A stretch of DNA of 64,000 nucleotides from Bryoerythrophyllum caledonicum (taxonomy: Eukaryota; Streptophyta; Bryopsida; Pottiales; Pottiaceae): positions 38,793,198 through 38,857,197 of the forward strand of contig OZ020515.1 in the NCBI GenBank assembly GCA_963971425.1, given 5' to 3'. A program made the translations under genes and the position numbers. Of the stretch, positions 11,701-22,966 are shown one piece after another. The notes under the pieces were generated by a model. It did no database searches and was not told where the DNA came from. It was given only the letters and a program-made list of their open reading frames with translations. How positions within the stretch are numbered: position 1 is the first letter of the stretch; the number at the start of each line of letters is the position of its first letter.

Positions 11701-14700
11701 CACACTTCTATCTTGTGTTTTTGTCACAAGTAGGGAATTTTAATGTATGTCACCCTGTGAGTGCAGCATCCCTGGCTAATATCTTGGAGGAGGATGCTTT
11801 GCAACTGTACACCCTCATATGGGCTCGCACATTGGCGTGCCAGATGGAGCCTGCCGTATCTAGCCAGGTGTGGATGCGTGATAGTATAGCGAATCAAGCA
11901 ATTTTATCAACTAAATGACTATGATGAATCTACTGATAAATATCTTCTTGCTAATTGTGGTTGAGGAGCTCAAGCTTTCACCTGTTAGTAGTACAATATA
12001 CCAACTTTTCCTTCACTTCAGTAGTTGGTTTTCTCTGATCTTCTTCTGAGGGCTTTTGTGTGGATAGAAACAGATGATATATCCTCAAAATTGGGCAGCA
12101 GTTAGTAGATTTTCAATGCGAGGAGCAGGAATTTTTACCGTTGTTTGTACTTGACCATGAAGATCGTTTTGAGAATGATCTATTTTGTATGAGTCAGCAA
12201 TCCTGGGTTGGGGTGACATGCAGGTTTCTGTTGACGTTGAGGATGTGGACCAGAGTGTGCAGCTGCGTGCTACTAGCTCAGCTATTTCCTTTCCTGGATT
12301 TCTTGCAGTCTACAAGGTTTGTGGCTCCTGGCTCCTGTTTGTAATGTTCAACCGAAAATGAGTTACAAAAGCTGTTAGTTTAGGCAACGAAAGTTTAGCT
12401 TTTTCTTAGACTTCATCTTTTCGGAGAGGTAACCGTGCTAGGTGTGGCTTCTTCTTGCGCAGGACGTGGCAGCTCTTGGCAAATATGCAGAAAAGCTTCA
12501 AGACGATGAGAACAGTGGGTCCACTCCAGATTTCAATCGACTCAAGGTGACAAAAGCGAAGTCTTTTCTTTTAAAATTAGTTTTTATTTTTTTGTAAGGT
12601 TTGCAGGTTACATTCTTAAACAATACATGTGAGGGTTTAGCCATTGGTGTAATTAAGTGAATTTTGCATTGGGAGGCCAGGCAGGGGATTCACTACAGCT
12701 CTCAGAGGTTCGGCCAATTCAGCACTTCACAGAACCTCCACCTCGATATTCAGAGGGCACATTGGTAAGCCATATCATTTCGTGACTAACAAACGTAAAT
12801 GATATGTAAATTTCAACCTGTACACCGAGGATTCTGTTTAGTTCGGTCGATGGAATTAAGTGCAGTTATCACAGGCAATCCACTAAAATCTGGAAATGTT
12901 GTAGGTAGTTCTCTCCAAATCTACAAATGTCACAGATGATGTGCCTAGGTTTTGCGCAATCATGAAATAGTTTGCACCACAGTGAATGTTAATTCTGATG
13001 AGGCAAGTTGTGGCCTCTTCTGTGACCAAAGAATTTTATGATATCAAGGAAGGCACTTAATTATGCAGGTGAAGCATCTGGAAGAGCTTGGCATTGGCCG
13101 CCCTTCAACATACGCTCCTACTCTACGTACACTTCAGGTAAAAGTTCCTCTAACGGGCCTCTAATACTTTTGGGTTCTTGTATGTGGACCTGGAATTTAT
13201 TCTGTTGCTTTTCCAAGTTTTTCTTGTTTACCAACTCATGCTTTTGGTTTTTCTCTGCTGTGTTGCAGTTGAGGAATTATGTGAGAATAGATAAGCGTCG
13301 GGTTTTTCCTGAAACACGAGGTCGTATGGTACGTACTGAAATAAAGTCATCCTTTCTCGAAGTTGAAGACTTTGTTTATCAGCGAGTATGATGGCTCTAT
13401 GTCTCAAATGCTTAATCGCTGTGCAGGTCTCTGCATTCCTAATTCATTACTTCCCAGACTTTGCGGACTTTGACTTCACTGCCAATATGGAGAGCCAGGT
13501 ATTTTTGTGCCCAACACTTTTTCTATATAAGAATTCACTGCAGCTGGGATGTATTTCTGTGAGTTATTTATTAGAAGGGTTCAATAATGTCTTTAATGGT
13601 TAGCAATTCTGAGGTGAGACTCGTTAAGGCTGACCTAATCTGACAGCTACTTCACGTATCTAACTATATTTGAGTTTGGATATATGATTTTCCGTGGTAC
13701 AGCTTGATGAAGTATCAGCAGGACAGGCCAATTGGAAGAAGGTGTTGGGCAATTTTTGGCCTGGATTTCATGGAAATGTTTTGGATGCCATGAAGGTCCC
13801 TGTTGAAAAGGTACAGTTAGTGTAATCAATACTTTTACCATTTCTTCACCAGTTTGCACTTTGAGTCTCTTTTATCTGTGAAGGTGGTGGAGATGCTTGA
13901 AGGAGTGCTTGCCAAACAGTTCTTCCCATCTACAAGTTCAGGACTTGGGAACAGAGTTTGCCCAAGGTAAATTTAACTTTTTGACGCTGCTGGTGTGCTC
14001 GAGAACTCTACGTATGAAGTATTTTTCTATGAAGGCTTGTACAAGTGTCTAGGAAATTGTGATCAGTATTATTTCTGCATCAATCATGCTTTTGGCTGAT
14101 GAAGAATGAACTGAAAATGTGTCAGCTGCAAAGAGGGAAAGGTGTCTCTGAAACTGAGTCGATTTGGAGCTGGCTACTTCTTTGGATGCTCTCGGTATCC
14201 TGATTGCTTGTAAGCATCTCAGTCATGATTTGTACTTCTTTTTTGTGTCCAAGTTGCTGAGCTCATAATGTTATAAAGTCATTCGCTCATATGCCCATCT
14301 TCATAAATACAGGTTTAAAGCCAACATGATATCTGGAGAGGAAGAGGAGTCTAGTGACGAAGAAGACTCTGAAGCGCCAGCTGCTCAATGGTCTGCCATA
14401 GCACGCCCTGCAAAGGTTCTTGGTGTGGATCCAGCCACTCAACTGCAGGTAATTTCTAAAACTCAACTCTACAGACATTCCTTCTTGTTTCAACACATGG
14501 GTTTTGGTAGCAAAAAATGACATCGCTCATGTTTTCAGGTGGTTATGAGAGTGGGGCCCTATGGAGCATACGTGCAACTTGGAGAAGCTTCCAAAAAACA
14601 GAAACCACGTCGAACTACTTTACCCAAGGCAAGTAAATGAAGAGTTCCATTTCCCGAGCTTCTCACTTCTTCAGTCTGCATACCATAAGAAGAGTTCAAT

Positions 14701-15670
14701 ATTGAACTTTCTTTCATGCTTTTGCAGGGTGTCAAAGCAGAGGAGGTTGATATAACGAAAGCGTTGGAGCTGTTGAGCTATCCCCGCGAGCTTGTAAGTG
14801 TCCTCAATTGTGTTTTAGCGTGGTGCATGCATTCCTATATTAATTTTCTGACTTCCTTGACAGGGGAAGCATCCTGTTGAAGGGACACCCATTACAATCA
14901 GCATTGGAAAGTTTGGGTTCTTTCTCCGGCACCGGGCCATCATTGCATCTGTTCCCCAGGTAATGAATGTTTACTTTAAACGAATGTGAGTGTTGTATCC
15001 GACTTTGTTTTAAGATTCTGGTTGCTCGTTACAGGGCCTTAGAGTGGAGGACTTGTCCATGGACAAGGCAGTTGAGATACTGAAAGGCAAGCACGTCTCA
15101 AGACGAGGGCGGCGGCCCCGGAAAGCCGCACCTGACGACACGGTCGCAGAGTCGAGCAACTCCTCTGAACCCTCTCTCCGTGACTCAGGTGAGGCGTCAG
15201 CATCATCGCCGGCAACAGAGCTGCAGCAGGGCACGGAGGCGAACTCCCAAGACAAACCGAAGCGGAAGTACGTCAAGAAGCCCAAACAGGATGCTACCAA
15301 GGACGATTCTTCCCATGGACCTGAGCCTGTTGTTCAGAAGAGAGGCAGAGGGCGCCCGAGGAAAAATGCTGTATCGCCGGAGCTTCAAGTTGTCCAGGTC
15401 TTGCCCTTGCTCTCTGTTTCTTGCCCTTTCAGAAGACTACACTAAAAATGAAATGTTGTTATACTAATTTCAACAGCTTCCTTAATTGATTAAAAAACTA
15501 TCATCCATACTAACTATTTTTACCCAGTATCTTTCACTTGGTGAAATTTTTTATCTTGTATGAAAAGATCAATTGCCCCGAGGAAGAAGTTAGTGTGGGT
15601 GCTTCTGGTTACCACTTTCTACAAGAACCAGTTCTTATGCTTTTCTTTTTCTTCTTTTCAGAGCGAGTAG
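8717..15670 (+). CDS. DNA topoisomerase I, type IA (bacterial-type), organelle-targeted
   Basis: Relaxes negatively supercoiled DNA by a single-strand break with a 5'-phosphotyrosine link; the N-terminal extension suggests plastid or mitochondrial import. Exons with consistent phases: 8717-8881, 9713-10062, 10192-10828, 11135-11221, 11308-11354, 11492-11601, 11767-11867, 12224-12316, 12463-12546, 12681-12764, 13069-13137, 13269-13328, 13427-13498, 13703-13810, 13884-13966, 14126-14209, 14313-14448, 14539-14628, 14728-14793, 14864-14959, 15035-15397, 15662-15670 (about 997 aa). Key blocks: Toprim start VESPSKAK (107-114), SDPDREGEAIAWH from 180, catalytic Tyr406 in ITYMRTDG, RPSTYAPT, and a four-Cys zinc motif (C715, C718, C738, C744). 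The tail holds two AT-hook-like motifs, RRGRRPRK and KRGRGRPRK. The intron after exon 18 uses a GC donor. Reading through the last intron instead would stop at 15445. ATG 8750 is an alternative start. Confidence 0.93.
9096..9465 (+). repeat. Degenerate repeats with TTTAGGG core inside topoisomerase intron 1
   Basis: The motif AGGGTTTAGGGTTTATGAG occurs at 9096, 9234, 9354 and 9447 within the 831 bp first intron. Each copy follows similar flanking sequence (a GAATTGAGTTGAGAA-like or GTAGCCA part). The last two copies share GGAACATCTCTTCTGTCAA downstream. Spacings are 138, 120 and 93 bases, so this is a decaying tandem array. Telobox motifs in first introns can enhance expression in plants; that role is only inferred here. 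Confidence 0.8.
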
Positions 15671-16329
15671 ACGACGGTTTGGTCTGTTTGCATCAACAGA
15701 TACTTGAGGACTTTACCGGTATACCCACCTCAACCTCAAACCTTGGTGTTTGATTCTGAAGTGACTTATAATTATTATAACTCCGGCTTATAATTGTTGA
15801 TGAACTACTTGAATTCACAACATGTTTTCCGCTGGTGTTTTCATAGAATTAATTGATTTTGATCAGAAGCTACCTCCACTCATGGCCTGCAAGTCTCGCT
15901 GACATGGACGAAGAAGTTGAGGTGCTGAAAAGAGCAGGAATTAATCTCAAGACTGAAACCTGGAGCTTGGGGTTATGGTAAGATTTTGATCCTCACAAGT
16001 GGGCTTTTTTTTTGTGCTTCAGACTGATTAGACATCAATCCCATATTGATTGTAAAGTTAACAGAAAGTGGCGGATGAGAGTAGGTGGTGAAGTACTGAA
16101 GTAGGGCTTAAGCGAGAGCAGGCAGATCTACATTGGATCATGTTCTTGCATCTGTACACTAAGTCATCCTGAAACCTGATGAAATTGTTGGACTGTTTCT
16201 TTTTTGGTCAAGGCGACGTTTTCGTGGATGACGGAGTGTTTTGAAAGCTTGGGGTTATGGTAAGAGTATGTGCTTAGTAACTTGGAACTCATTTCCTCGA
16301 GTGTGGTAGCTTTTTCCCAGATGCCCTTG
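15671..16329 (+). other. Downstream region / probable 3' UTR of the topoisomerase gene
   Basis: There is no further exon in frame. The short direct repeat GCTTGGGGTTATGGTAAGA occurs near 15964 and 16249. The region ends at the TTAA of the next transposon. A polyadenylation site probably lies here, but I cannot place it. Confidence 0.4.
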
Positions 16330-16333
16330 TTAA

Positions 16334-18164
16334 CCCCTAAATTTCCAAGAGTCTCCTCGTGGGACTCTAGAAGGTTCGGGCAGGTTCCTGTGGTGTCAAT
16401 TTATAACATTGTCCTTTGAAATTCTTACTGAAGATGAACATTACCAAAAGCTTTGTTTGAGTCCAATTTTTTCCTCAATCCAACATTTAATGAAAAAGTT
16501 ATAGGGTTTTGAAGTTCAAACGGGGAGAGCGGGCACATTGGGTAACTCCAAAAACTTTTGCTAGGACTCTCTATTGAACGTGAGATTTTCAGAACTAGCA
16601 AATAATAATATTTCCTTTCATATTGTCAAAAAAAATCTCTTGTCTCTATTGTTGGGAAGGTACCAAAAAACTTCTTCTTTTCCACATTAAACTTAGTAAC
16701 CATATTTTCACTTTTTATTTTTTCCATAACATTATGTGGTGTGAACCTTCGCATTGACCATTTAGATTCTCATTCTAAAACATGTGTAGTTCAAAAAGAA
16801 TATAACATGAATTGACATTATTTTAAACCTCCACTACTTGCACAATTTTTTTGAATATGTTACACCCCACCTCCCTCTAAAAGTTGGTGGACAAGAAACT
16901 AGTATCATCCTTAACCCCTAAAGGACCAAGGCAGTTTTACACCAAAAACACTTCAAAATTGTTGGATTCTAGTGCAATGAATAAAGAAGGAACCAAAAAC
17001 TTATTTTTAGTTCTGACCGTAGGATCTCAATAAAGGCTTATTAAGTAATACATGTTCAAAATTTCATAAACTTTGACCGCACGGATTGAAAGATTACAGT
17101 GTTTGAAGTCAAGCAAATGGTTCATTTTCTTCCCTGCGTTTAGTGGATCAGCAGACTTTGACTTCACTTGGTGTCAAAAAATTTCACTACACAAGGTCTA
17201 AATCTATTACCATCTTGTTAAGCATGATGTTAGTTCCTTACACACCAATTTTTAGAAGTAGAGACGGGGTGTAGCCTATTCAAAACAAGTGTGCAAGGAG
17301 TGGAGGCTCGAAATTCGTTAATTCACACTTTAATTTTTTTTGAACTCAATATGTTTTCAATTGATAATCCGAATGGTTGATAAGAAGGTTTACAGTACAT
17401 ATTGTTGTGGAATAAATAAAAAGTGAAAAATATGAAGATCTCTAGGTTTTATGTGGAAAAGAAAAAGTTTTTTTGGTACCTTGCCCGACAATGAGTGACA
17501 ATGTGTGAAAATGTTTGACTTGGGTTGGTATGTTATTTTTCACTAAAGACAAGATTTTTTTTTGACAACATGAAGGGAAATAATATTACTTGCGAGTACT
17601 GAAAATCTCACTTTCAATAGAGTGTCCTATCAAAAGTTTTTGGAGGTGCCCGAGGTGCCCGCCGACCCCATTTAAAATTCAAAACCCTATAACGTTTTCA
17701 TCAAATGTCCAATTTAGGAAAAAATTGTTTTCCCACTAAGCTCTTGGTAATGTCTTTCTATAGTGAAAATTTCAAAGAAGAATGTTGGAAATTGACACCA
17801 TAGGAACCTGACCAAACTTTCAAAAAGCCCATTGTGGGCACTTGGTCCTTTAGGGGTTAACGTGATGGAAATGAATTCAAACCTTGTGTGTTGCAAATAT
17901 TTGACACCAAGTGAAGTCAAAGTCTACTCCACTTAGCCCAGGGAAGAAAATTAACCTTTTTTCTGCTTCAAACACTATCTTCTCACAATCCGTGCGGTCA
18001 AAGTTCATGAAATTTTGTGAGTGTGTTATTTAGTAAGTCTTTATTGAGATCCTACGGTTAAAATTAGAAATAAAATTCTTAAGCTTCTTCCTTACTCATT
18101 GCACTAAAACTAATAGTTTTGAAGTGTTTTTGGTGCGAAATTGTCAAAGAAATTTACTAAGGGG
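16334..18164 (-). mobile_element. TTAA-family element, copy 3, outer and split by another copy
   Basis: The left end CCCCTAAATTTCCAAGAGTCTCC follows TTAA at 16330-16333 and matches the left ends at 3494 and 56454. The right end near 18130-18164 (TTGTCAAAGAAATTTACTAAGGGG) is a worn counterpart, and its outer TTAA is no longer intact. Removing the nested copy at 16915-17856 and one TTAA leaves about 885 bp, close to the normal length. No coding capacity. This copy must be older than the one inside it. Confidence 0.75.
16915..17856 (+). mobile_element. TTAA-family element, copy 4, nested inside copy 3 (942 bp)
   Basis: The ends are CCCCTAAAGGACC and its inverse, with TTAA at 16911-16914 and 17857-17860. 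Sequence left of the insertion (ATCATCC) and right of it (GTGATGG ... ACCTTGTG) continues the outer element as seen uninterrupted near 57060-57110 (ATCATGCTTAAGACAATGG). A single TTAA was therefore duplicated. No coding capacity. The left end (CCAAAAACACTTC) matches the worn right end of the outer copy, so both belong to one subfamily. Confidence 0.85.
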
Positions 18165-19623
18165 CTAGCTTGTGGAGAGTATCATCACAATTTTGTGCGT
18201 TATTTGTAAACTTCCCCAAGGTTTCAATAGGATTCTCCCATCCCTTTCGACTACAATTTATTCACTCTGAATTGTTATTAAACAGAGAAAAGTGGTCTCT
18301 CATACATAATCCTATTATGCAATGAAAGAGCTTCATGGTTTCTAAACATAGATTAAAGTTTTTGCTATCTTTGAAGGAGAAAATAGAACTTGCATGAAGT
18401 ACTATAATTCATTAGCCATCTTTCTCTTCCTTGAGGTGAAGATAGATAAATTGAGAACTATTTAGAGCTGATATACGAAATTGAGTTTGCATTTGACAGG
18501 GAATCCATACACAATCATACTTGGTTGGTGGATTACACCACACTTATGATCAGCACACCTTGTGTGGAAGGTACAAGTCTCAAGAACACCTTGTGTGGAA
18601 GGTACACGAGCAGCCCTGAAAACGACAATTGTCACTTGAAAGTGCATGTATTTTTCCAAATTGCCTTTGTGTCAAACATGAGCCATGGCCTCTGATTTTA
18701 TTCACAGATTGGAGTCTTTTTTTTCATGTACATAGAAGGAAGACAACAATATTGGCCTCAAAGGGGTTTTTTCCCACCTAACTTTGGCTCTTTTCCTTGT
18801 GCGTGTGACCATGATGGGGTCTCAGGACCTTGAATGGGTACTCTCAAGATTGTTGTTTCTTGGGAGAAAATATGTCCTGTCATTTTAACTTTTTAGTGCC
18901 CAGGTCATGTTTCTCCAAAACCAAGATACGTGCTGATTTTTTGTACTAATTTTGATGGAAATGTAATGCCTAATTTTAGTATCCGACCTTACATGATCGA
19001 ACTCAATCCATGACCTAACTTTGGGGAAAATTTGCACAACATTAAACGGTTGATGGAATAGATTAGAGTGTTTAATGTAACATTGGTATTGGAAATTGTG
19101 GACTTTGGAGGGTATGCTAATTTATCCATCAATTGATTCTTGCAAGATTTTTTTGTATTTTGAATAAAAGAGGTTCCCATGTGCACTAGGTTGATAGCTT
19201 TGCATTGACATATCATACGTGAAGAAAACATTTATACATGATTATTGATGACTTATTTTACTTTTGTCTACTTGATAGTGTACAAAAATGTTCCAAACTT
19301 ATATGAACTAAATTGGAGGTTTTGTATGGGATGAGAGAGATCAACAATCACAAAACAATGAAGAATCTCTTAAAGCAAAATTTTAATTAAAATTTAAGAC
19401 CAAAATCATTTTGCATGTGTGTGAAATACAACATAGTATGTGGCATGGTATTCATTGTATTTCAATGTATTTGATGTATATTGTGTTGTATTCCTAGCAT
19501 TTCCAGGAGTTCTATCACTCCAAATCATGATCTGATTTTGGCAAAGTGTTCATATAATATGTGTGCAAATCTGAACTTCATACTTAATAACCTAATTCCT
19601 CATGGATTTCATGAAAATTGAGT
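18165..19623. other. Intergenic DNA, small direct repeat only
   Basis: AT-rich, with no credible gene. The stretch ACACCTTGTGTGGAAGGTACA occurs twice near 18555-18606 about 33 bases apart. Nothing else is recognised. Confidence 0.4.
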
Positions 19624-19675
19624 TTTAACACCTACAGAGTCCCATTTTGGGTCTTGTGGGACTACAGGGTTAAGG
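19624..19675. repeat. Short TTAA-ended palindrome
   Basis: The sequence starts TTAACACCTACAGAGTCCCA and ends GTGGGACTACAGGGTTAA, a near-palindrome of about 50 bases. It resembles the ends of the other TTAA families here and may be a deletion remnant of one. Confidence 0.45.
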
Positions 19676-19925
19676 TACTAAGTAGTAGATTAGGTAGTTG
19701 CAGATTTCACCTTCAAAAGGAGGAATCAATGGTAAGATGTGCTATTTCGGTCCTAGTGGCACATTCATTTGCCCTATTCCCCATGAATATTTGATTCATG
19801 TGGGCTCACGCTACTCTCTTTATCACATAAGTGATACCAATATACTCATTTTTGGTAGAAATATTTACATTGCTCTTAAAAGCAATTTACTAAGTCCATT
19901 TCACATTATTTTTAGATTAAACCTT

Positions 19926-20083
19926 ACATGCCAAAGCTTGTCACTGATGGCCATACTAAGGTTCAGATATTGGAATAACCTCCAAATGAAAAATGTTAGT
20001 TGAAGAATCTTCAATCCAAAGGTATAAGTTTTGCTACACTTTGATACATTTGTTTGTAAAACGCGTGAAGTTTAAAGGGTTAA
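19926..20083 (+). mobile_element. Right-end fragment of a second TTAA family (family B)
   Basis: The block around TCTTCAATCCAAAGGTATAAG followed by GCTACACTTTGATACATT recurs at 28622-28788 and 29383-29544. All three end in a short lead to GGG followed by TTAA or a degenerate form of it. Here the end is TTTAAAGGG then TTAA at 20080-20083. No coding capacity. Confidence 0.5.
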
Positions 20084-20204
20084 CAATACTAGATCATAGC
20101 GAAAATCAAAATTTCCTCACCAATTTTCAAGATTTCTGAAGAGAAAATTTCCAAAGAAAGTGGACTAATCTAAAACACTTCAACTACAATAGTACCAAAG
20201 TGGT

Positions 20205-20604
20205 AAGGTTGGATGACCTATAACCACCAACTTAAGCTTGTTGTCCTATTTATAGCGTTTGTATATGTGGTAAGACATTTTTGGGAATTCAAAATAGGAT
20301 TTCATGAATATTGCAATTGTCGTGACCATTTATTTCTTCATATTGAAATTGCTACAAATTTTCAAAGTGGATAGTAAGCCGTGACCCATTCCTCGACATA
20401 CAAAACTCTCTATTTCCACACTAAGTTGTACTAATCATCACTTCGGCATTGACTATAAACCGGCAGCTTTGAACCAATCATGAACTGACACCCAATCATA
20501 TGTGACTTCCTAAAATTTCGGAAATGGGGTGGGTCTGTGGTGGTTTTGATCCACTTTAGCTTGTTGGTTCTGGGGTTCGTGGTGGTTATAGGTCATCCAA
20601 CCTT
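20205..20604. mobile_element. MITE-like element with 25 bp perfect terminal inverted repeats
   Basis: Positions 20205-20229 (AAGGTTGGATGACCTATAAC and five more bases) are the exact inverse of 20580-20604. The interior of about 350 bp is AT-rich and non-coding. I could not identify a clear target duplication, so the superfamily is open. Confidence 0.7.
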
Positions 20605-21169
20605 ATAGGCGGTACGGCACCTTTGCTTATTAGCCAAGGATTCAAAGAATGTTGGCCAGCAAGGGAAACATGACTTGGGTTGACAACTTGCCACCAGAAC
20701 TCCATATTCCACGCTGGCATAGCCCTCTTCCAAGTGACTTTTTAGAATTTACTTTAAATTCCCCCTAACACTTCCTCAGATATTTATGAAATCCAATGGC
20801 AGGCCTCATTTCCGGATTCTCAAGGCCACGGTGGACCCACCCTCCCCTCCATTTGCATTCTTCCCGGGATATTATCACAGGGGATATAATTTACTGCACA
20901 AATTAGAGGAGCTGGGATAAATTGACCCCTTGCTGGGACTTACCCGAGGGGGCCACGAGGTGGTGGGGCCAAATTTGGCCCCTATTTTGTTTTTGGATGG
21001 GGAACTATTTATAGAAAGGGAGGGTCCTTCATGGTAAACAATGACCGTAGGCCCCAAATTTGCCAAAAAAATCCAAAAAAGCCTCTGGACCCCCCAAAAT
21101 AAGAGGGCCAGAAAAATGGTAGGGGGTCAATTTGCCTTGGCCGGATAAAAGGGCTGCAACAAAAAATGG
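20605..21169. other. Spacer with no feature recognised
   Basis: Mixed-composition DNA with overlapping short frames on both strands and no recognisable domain. Confidence 0.35.
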
Positions 21170-21775
21170 AGCCACTTGAAGCTTTCATTGGAAGGTGGGT
21201 TGAAAACTGAAGGAAGAGAAGTTCTTTGGATTCTTCATAAGAAAAATGGAGCCACATGAAACCCTTTTAGGACGAACCACAGTGGACAAAATCTATGAGG
21301 GTTGTAGATATTATTGTCCGTCATTAGGGCAGCAAGTACATTCCGCCCATAGGCCTCGTCCTTAAAGGGTTACATACGTTTTCAACACAAAAGTAGGAAG
21401 TATAGGGTCAGATCCTCCTTCATCATACACAATTGACTCTCGTATCCAATGCTTGCTTATCATGTCAAAATAGTGATATGATAAAAATTAAAAAAAAACC
21501 CCATGCTACCTACTTTTGTGGAAAAAACGTCGTTAGCCTTTTAAGGACGGGCCCAAAGCAACCATGGGCGGAATGTAACCGCTGCCTTGATGACGAACAA
21601 CAACACCTACGATGACCATCGTAGATTCCGCCCATGATCGCTCCGGGCCTCGTACTTGAAGGGTTAAACGAAACCACTCAAGTGGCTCCATTTTTCCTAG
21701 GAAGAATCCCAAACAACATCATTTCCTTCAATTTCCAACCCACCTTGCAATACTCTGAGTGAAACCTTAAAGTGG
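21170..21775. mobile_element. Compound fold-back region with three inverted-repeat pairs
   Basis: The outer arms are inverted relatives: 21170-21260 (AATGGAGCCACTTGAAGC ... GGTGGGTTG) and 21676-21775 (ACTCAAGTGGCTCCATTTTT ... CAACCCACC). Inside sit two smaller hairpins. At 21259-21371 the ends are AACCCTTTTAGGACGA and TCGTCCTTAAAGGGTTAC. At 21534-21668 the ends are CCTTTTAAGGACGGGCC and GGGCCTCGTACTTGAAGGG followed by TTAA. Both hairpins contain ATTCCGCCCAT or its inverse. These look like small non-autonomous elements related in end style to the TTAA families. Confidence 0.55.
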
Positions 21776-22436
21776 CTCCTTCAATGACTTTTTGGTCTTT
21801 GATTCGACCATATAATGGGGTGATGACAGGCTGGCAGGGGTTGCCAAGCGGGCGCCCCCAGAGTCCAGACGGTGTTTCCAAATGAATGCCGGTTCTGTTA
21901 TCAGGGACCGCGTTGTGCACAGGAACCATCCCAAATTTTCTATTTTATCTTGTAAATCATAGGCCTGAGTTGGTGCAGAAGCGCTCTTCCACGTGAGCTG
22001 TGTGGAGCGGACCATGCAAATTGCTGCACAACACTGTTGTCTGCGTGACAAATGACCGCCGCAACTTGTCACACTCCACTCAGCTAATTATTTCAATCAG
22101 TTAAAAATCTGTTTGCACTTGGTGTTAGCAAAATGACTCGGTAGATACACTCTGAGGTAATGAATATGCTGCATGCCAACCAAAAATAGAAATGATCCCG
22201 TAAGAAACACATCAGATGTGTTCCATGAAGAAAGAATGAAAAGTCAATCCTAAATTTATGTCCTAAGAGTAGTAACCGACGTAGCTACGTCAATAACAGT
22301 CGTAAAAAGGATGTGATCTTCGCCATACTTTAATGGGAAAAATCCGGCGTCCGTGCGTCACGACTCCGCTTTCGTCAACAAGCCTGAGTTTCTAGATGCA
22401 AGCGGTGCGGGGAGGCGCCACCTCAGATTCACCAGA
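21776..22436. other. Intergenic DNA upstream of the F-box gene
   Basis: No gene recognised. Composition becomes GC-rich from about 22340 towards the F-box gene, and part of this may be its distal promoter. Confidence 0.35.
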
Positions 22437-22545
22437 GGTCCACCTCGGATCCGCCACCTCCAGCTCGGATTTTCCCGGGTCCAGCTCGGATTTTCCTGGG
22501 TCCAGCTCGGATTCGCCACGTACAGCTCGGATTCTCGGCTGGTCC
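22437..22545 (+). repeat. Short tandem repeat with core CAGCTCGGATT
   Basis: At least five imperfect units of about 20 bases share the core (C/A)(A/C)CTCGGAT. Examples are TCCAGCTCGGATTTTCCCGGG followed by nearly the same unit ending CCTGGG. The array lies about 420 bases upstream of the F-box start codon. It reads open in several frames, which explains the spurious proteins there. Confidence 0.8.
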
Positions 22546-22639
22546 GCACTACTCGCGCTGCGTCTCTCCCACCGCGCTTTCGTCACGCAGAGCGGCCGCC
22601 CCGCTCCAGACCTTGTTAGCAAGCTCTTGTGCTGCACCG

Positions 22640-22966
22640 GAACCTTCCTCCCGCGATCACCATCGCCACTTCTAGGTTACTACAGCGTCATAAGCATCTA
22701 GAATTAGTAGAGAAGATCGGGAGAGGTGAATTGCAGTGAACGGCGAGTTTGGCCGTGGTGTGGAGTGGTTTTAAGGCTTGTCTAGGGTTTGAGGGAGCAT
22801 GAGAGTTGTGTGTTTGGAGTATGAGAGAAGGTGTGGAGGGTGAGAGAGGCGGCCGAGGCCGTGGGAGATGGCGGGGTGATGATATTTCTGGTTTGTGAGG
22901 GTTTGACATGCCACAGCGTTTCTACAGGAGGCTTTGTGTTTGCGGGAGTTTTTGGAGTGCGCCGCG
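22640..22966 (+). promoter_or_regulatory. Probable promoter and 5' UTR of the F-box gene
   Basis: GC-rich lead-in to the ATG at 22967, containing the telobox-like CTAGGGTTTGAGG near 22781. No TATA box is evident. The ATG context GCCGCGATGAG is good for plants (purine at -3, G at +4 is absent). Confidence 0.35.

Noticed and set aside
8717-15670. Recent bacterial transfer of the topoisomerase gene
   Set aside because: The gene has 21 introns with normal plant splice sites and a targeting extension. It is an ancient endosymbiont-type gene, not a recent transfer.
22353-22701. Open frames of 60-100 codons on both strands before the F-box gene
   Set aside because: They arise from the CAGCTCGGATT tandem repeat, which is open in several frames at once.
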